From Clostridium pascui (lineage in GTDB: Bacteria; Bacillota; Clostridia; Clostridiales; Clostridiaceae), in contig NZ_JAFBDB010000001.1 of NCBI RefSeq assembly GCF_016908015.1, positions 496,001-560,000 of the forward strand: 64,000 nucleotides of DNA, given 5' to 3'. How positions within the stretch are numbered: position 1 is the stretch's first letter; every line of letters begins with the position of its first letter. The position numbers and the translations under genes are program-made. The notes beneath the pieces were generated by a model that made no database searches, was not told the origin of the DNA, and saw only the letters and a list, made by a program, of their open reading frames with translations. Shown one piece after another: positions 62,143-64,000 of this stretch.

Positions 62143-62157
62143 CACCCATTGGGGGTG
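62143..62157. promoter_or_regulatory. CsoR-like operator of the copper operon
   Basis: CACCCATTGGGGGTG, GGGTG/CACCC arms around a 5-nt centre, ~50 nt upstream of csoR. Confidence 0.7.
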
Positions 62158-62180
62158 CATAGTAACAAAATAAAAAATCA

Positions 62181-62900
62181 TTATTTATTTATATCATATA
62201 TTTTTACTATTTGATCTGGATTTTCTCCCATCCCCATATTATCTTTGCTTGCTTCTCTAAATATCCATCCACTTCCCTCAAGCTTATTAATATCTAATCC
62301 TGCTTTTATAAGTGGTTCAGCTTTAAGAACAAAAATCATATCAGCATCATTTAATCCTAATTTTTCTGTCCATTGTACTTCATTACCTTCTCCAATAATT
62401 AGTCTGTAATGCTTTTGATCTTCATGGTATTTCACAATATTAGTATCTGATTTTAATAATCTTCTCATAGAGTCTTCTGATCCATTAGAGGTTTCTTTTT
62501 TATCACTTACATTGTATGGTTTAATTAATCTATTAGGTAAACTTTCTCCCATATCATCTTTACCAGCTGGCTCGTATAACCACTCACTCTTGTCAAGTTT
62601 GTTAACATCTAATCCTGCTTTTATCAGAGGATCTGCTAACATTACCATAGCAAAATCTGCTTTATTTGCTGACATATCTTTAGTCCATTCAAATTTCTCT
62701 CCTGTTGGAAGTTTAAACCCCCAATGCTGTAATTCACTATGGAAACCTTTGTTGTCTGGGTAAGTTTTTACAATCTCATTAAAGGCTTTAAGCGCATTAT
62801 CTGATTCTTTGTTTCCCGTTATAGTTCTGCTGCATCCTGCAAAGGATATAGTTAAAACTGAGGAAGCAAGCACAGCTATTATTTTTTTTGTTTTTTTCAT
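62181..62900 (-). CDS. Lipoprotein with two tandem homologous domains
   Basis: A 239-residue lipoprotein: signal and lipobox LTISFAGC (Cys23). Two copies of a ~75-residue domain follow: SELQHWGFKLPTGEKFEWTK...VMLADPLIKAGLDVNKLDKSEWLYEPAGKDDMG and EDQKHYRLIIGEGNEVQWTE...VLKAEPLIKAGLDINKLEGSGWIFREASKDNMG. 'ADPLIKAGLD.NKL' is shared. Family and function unknown. Copy J lies ~40 nt upstream. Separate from the convergent-looking csoR operon, which it precedes. Confidence 0.8.
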   Translation of the reverse strand: MKKTKKIIAVLASSVLTISFAGCSRTITGNKESDNALKAFNEIVKTYPDNKGFHSELQHWGFKLPTGEKFEWTKDMSANKADFAMVMLADPLIKAGLDVNKLDKSEWLYEPAGKDDMGESLPNRLIKPYNVSDKKETSNGSEDSMRRLLKSDTNIVKYHEDQKHYRLIIGEGNEVQWTEKLGLNDADMIFVLKAEPLIKAGLDINKLEGSGWIFREASKDNMGMGENPDQIVKIYDINK

Positions 62901-62940
62901 ATATTTACAACTCCTTATGTGTTTTCTTATCTTTAGCTAT

Positions 62941-62976
62941 ATATTACTCAAATCCTATGAAGACCATATGAAGATT
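62941..62976 (-). promoter_or_regulatory. 36-nt regulated promoter, copy J
   Basis: Minus strand: AATCTTCATA TGGTCTTCAT, 10 nt, TAATAT. Back-to-back with copy E, 60 bp apart. Confidence 0.72.
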
Positions 62977-63036
62977 TTTAATAACAGCTTAAAATTTATA
63001 CTATAATTATTTTTTATTATCTCAAACACTTTTTCT

Positions 63037-63072
63037 TTTCTTCATCTCGTCTACATAATTCGATAATATAAT
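63037..63072 (+). promoter_or_regulatory. 36-nt regulated promoter, copy E (drives sRNA 2)
   Basis: TTTCTTCATC TCGTCTACAT, 10 nt, TATAAT. Matches copy D over most positions. Confidence 0.8.
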
Positions 63073-63078
63073 ATAAAT

Positions 63079-63210
63079 ATAATCTATTAATCAACAACCA
63101 TCCTTGTTGATTAATAGATTTTATATTAGTAAATTCCCCAAATAATTTACTGTTAATACTTATTACAAAATAGAAGTCTGTTTCCCCAAACAGACTTCTA
63201 TTTTTGCTTT
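63079..63210 (+). ncRNA. Candidate small RNA 2 with three C-rich stem-loops
   Basis: Predicted ~130-nt transcript from copy E. Stem-loop 1 is a perfect 17-bp stem with loop CCATCC (63081-63120), beginning at about +1. Stem-loop 2 is AGTAAATT-CCCCAAAT-AATTTACT (63128-63151). Stem-loop 3 is a perfect 17-bp stem with CCCC tetraloop (63167-63204; arm AAAATAGAAGTCTGTTT), then TTTTTGCTTT as terminator. No open frame. Stem-loops 2 and 3 are homologous to those of the RNA at 54836, compensatory changes included (GGAGTC/GACTCC versus GAAGTC/GACTTC). Confidence 0.78.
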
Positions 63211-63232
63211 AGCTGTTATTATAAAATTTAAA

Positions 63233-63276
63233 ATTAAAAAACTTTGATAAGTTTAATTACCAAAGTTTTTTAATTA
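63233..63276 (-). terminator. Intrinsic terminator of the partial kinase gene
   Basis: ATTAAAAAACTTTG / CAAAGTTTTTTAAT with a 14-nt loop; U6 on the minus strand. Confidence 0.8.
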
Positions 63277-63292
63277 CTTATATAATCATTAT

Positions 63293-64000
63293 TTAAAATT
63301 TATTAAATGTAACCTTGAAATTAGTTCCTTTTTCTTCTTCACTCTCGACGTCTATGCTTGCTGAATGAAGCTGTATTATATTCTTAACAATAGTTAATCC
63401 TATCCCACTTCCTTCTATTTCATTTCTGCTCTTGTCTCCCCTATAAAGCCTTTCAAAGATAAATGGTAAATCTTCTTTCTTAATTCCTATGCCACTATCC
63501 CTGACTTCTACTACAATATTTTTATTATTTGAATATAGATTAATCCATATATCTCCATGTTCTTCAGTAAATTTGAGAGCATTAGATATTAAATTTATAA
63601 ACACTTGTTTTAATTTATCTTTATCTCCAGTTATATCATAATTTTTATTAGATTCTATATGATAATGCAGCCTAATGCACTTACTTTCGCCTGCCATATA
63701 AAAATCTTCACATATGTCACTTATCAATTGATCTAAATATACCCTTTGAAAATTAAGCTTTATACTTTCAGTTTCAAATTCTTTTAACGTATTTAAATTG
63801 TTTAATAAACTTCCAAATCTTATGACTTCTTCATTAAGATAATTTAATCTTTCTTCTGTGACTGGAAAGACACCATCTATCATAGCTTCTAGATTATTTT
63901 GTAGTACATTCAAAGGTGTTCTTATTTCATGGGATATGTCAGATACTAATCTCTTTCTAAGCATGTCCTGATATCTTAATTTTTCAGCTAATATATTAAC
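63293..64000 (-). CDS. Sensor histidine kinase, C-terminal part
   Basis: The gene runs off the right edge; its last ~236 codons are here. Visible: LAEKLRYQDMLRKRLVSDISHEIRTPLNVLQ with phospho-His, INLISNALKFTEEHGD, VEVRDSGIGIKKEDLPFIFERLYRGDKSRNEIEGSGIGLTIVKNI. It is a paralogue of the kinase at 51762 (shared QDMLRKRL.SD.SHE.RTPL). The sensor region and its regulator lie outside. It could be a second input to the 36-nt regulon. Confidence 0.93.
   Translation of the reverse strand, partial: VNILAEKLRYQDMLRKRLVSDISHEIRTPLNVLQNNLEAMIDGVFPVTEERLNYLNEEVIRFGSLLNNLNTLKEFETESIKLNFQRVYLDQLISDICEDFYMAGESKCIRLHYHIESNKNYDITGDKDKLKQVFINLISNALKFTEEHGDIWINLYSNNKNIVVEVRDSGIGIKKEDLPFIFERLYRGDKSRNEIEGSGIGLTIVKNIIQLHSASIDVESEEEKGTNFKVTFNKF

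Noticed and set aside
54836-63210. The dual stem-loops as EutV/ANTAR targets
   Set aside because: Their loops are C-rich tetraloops or longer, without the A1/G4 hexaloop, and no gene lies beyond the terminator to be antiterminated nearby on the same strand for sRNA 2.

Overview
The window is AT-rich, with AGGAGG-type ribosome binding sites, frequent TTG/GTG starts, U-tailed intrinsic terminators and a clostridial gene complement (single-subunit RecA, CarD, CsoR, NlpC/P60 hydrolase, CWB2 protein, a HesB-like selenoprotein with an in-frame UGA). It is best read as the chromosome of a Clostridium-type anaerobe. I saw no rRNA, tRNA, CRISPR array, insertion sequence or prophage.

Region 1 (1-19.7 kb, minus strand): the end of an Mrp/Mnh antiporter operon, a class V aminotransferase/cysteine desulfurase-like gene, then a complete ethanolamine-utilisation microcompartment locus. 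In transcription order it is eutS-eutP-eutJ-(pduS-like)-(pduT-like) // eutV-eutW // eutA-eutB-eutC-eutL-(BMC+SAP-like shell protein)-eutE-eutM-eutT-(pduL-like)-hypothetical-eutN-eutH-eutQ. Three leaders (before eutS, eutV and eutA) carry paired hexaloop hairpins whose second hairpin overlaps an intrinsic terminator. That is the expected substrate of the ANTAR antiterminator EutV.

Region 2 (19.8-42.7 kb): msrA and a thioredoxin-domain gene, brnQ with a divergent LysR regulator, recA, carD, a frameshifted small Cys-rich gene, a methyltransferase-like gene, the HesB-like selenoprotein and a rhodanese lipoprotein. Then come a full histidine operon (hisZGDCBHAFIE plus histidinol phosphatase) and a Crp/cupin/permease-ferredoxin cluster. 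CsoR-like palindromes precede the rhodanese and a NapH-like ferredoxin gene.

Region 3 (42.8-64 kb): envelope, redox and metal genes. Two complete two-component systems and part of a third kinase sit with CcdA/ResA-type thiol redox proteins, small secreted Met-rich proteins, SHOCT proteins, a P60 hydrolase, and a copper operon (csoR, LDCC protein, copA, copZ) next to an HMA-TauE-cupredoxin fusion.

The most striking finding is in this region. The same gapless 36-nt promoter/operator (two TTCnnCA-type repeats 11 bp apart, then a -10 box at fixed distance) occurs eleven times between 48.9 and 63.1 kb. Eight copies form four back-to-back divergent pairs. One copy precedes the response regulator at 51046. 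Two copies drive no protein gene but short transcripts made of stem-loops with CCCC, CCGCCA or CCATCC loops, ending in intrinsic terminators. I infer a two-component regulon with two homologous C-rich-loop small RNAs, resembling in logic the CiaR-controlled csRNAs of streptococci, and possibly responding to copper/silver or envelope stress.
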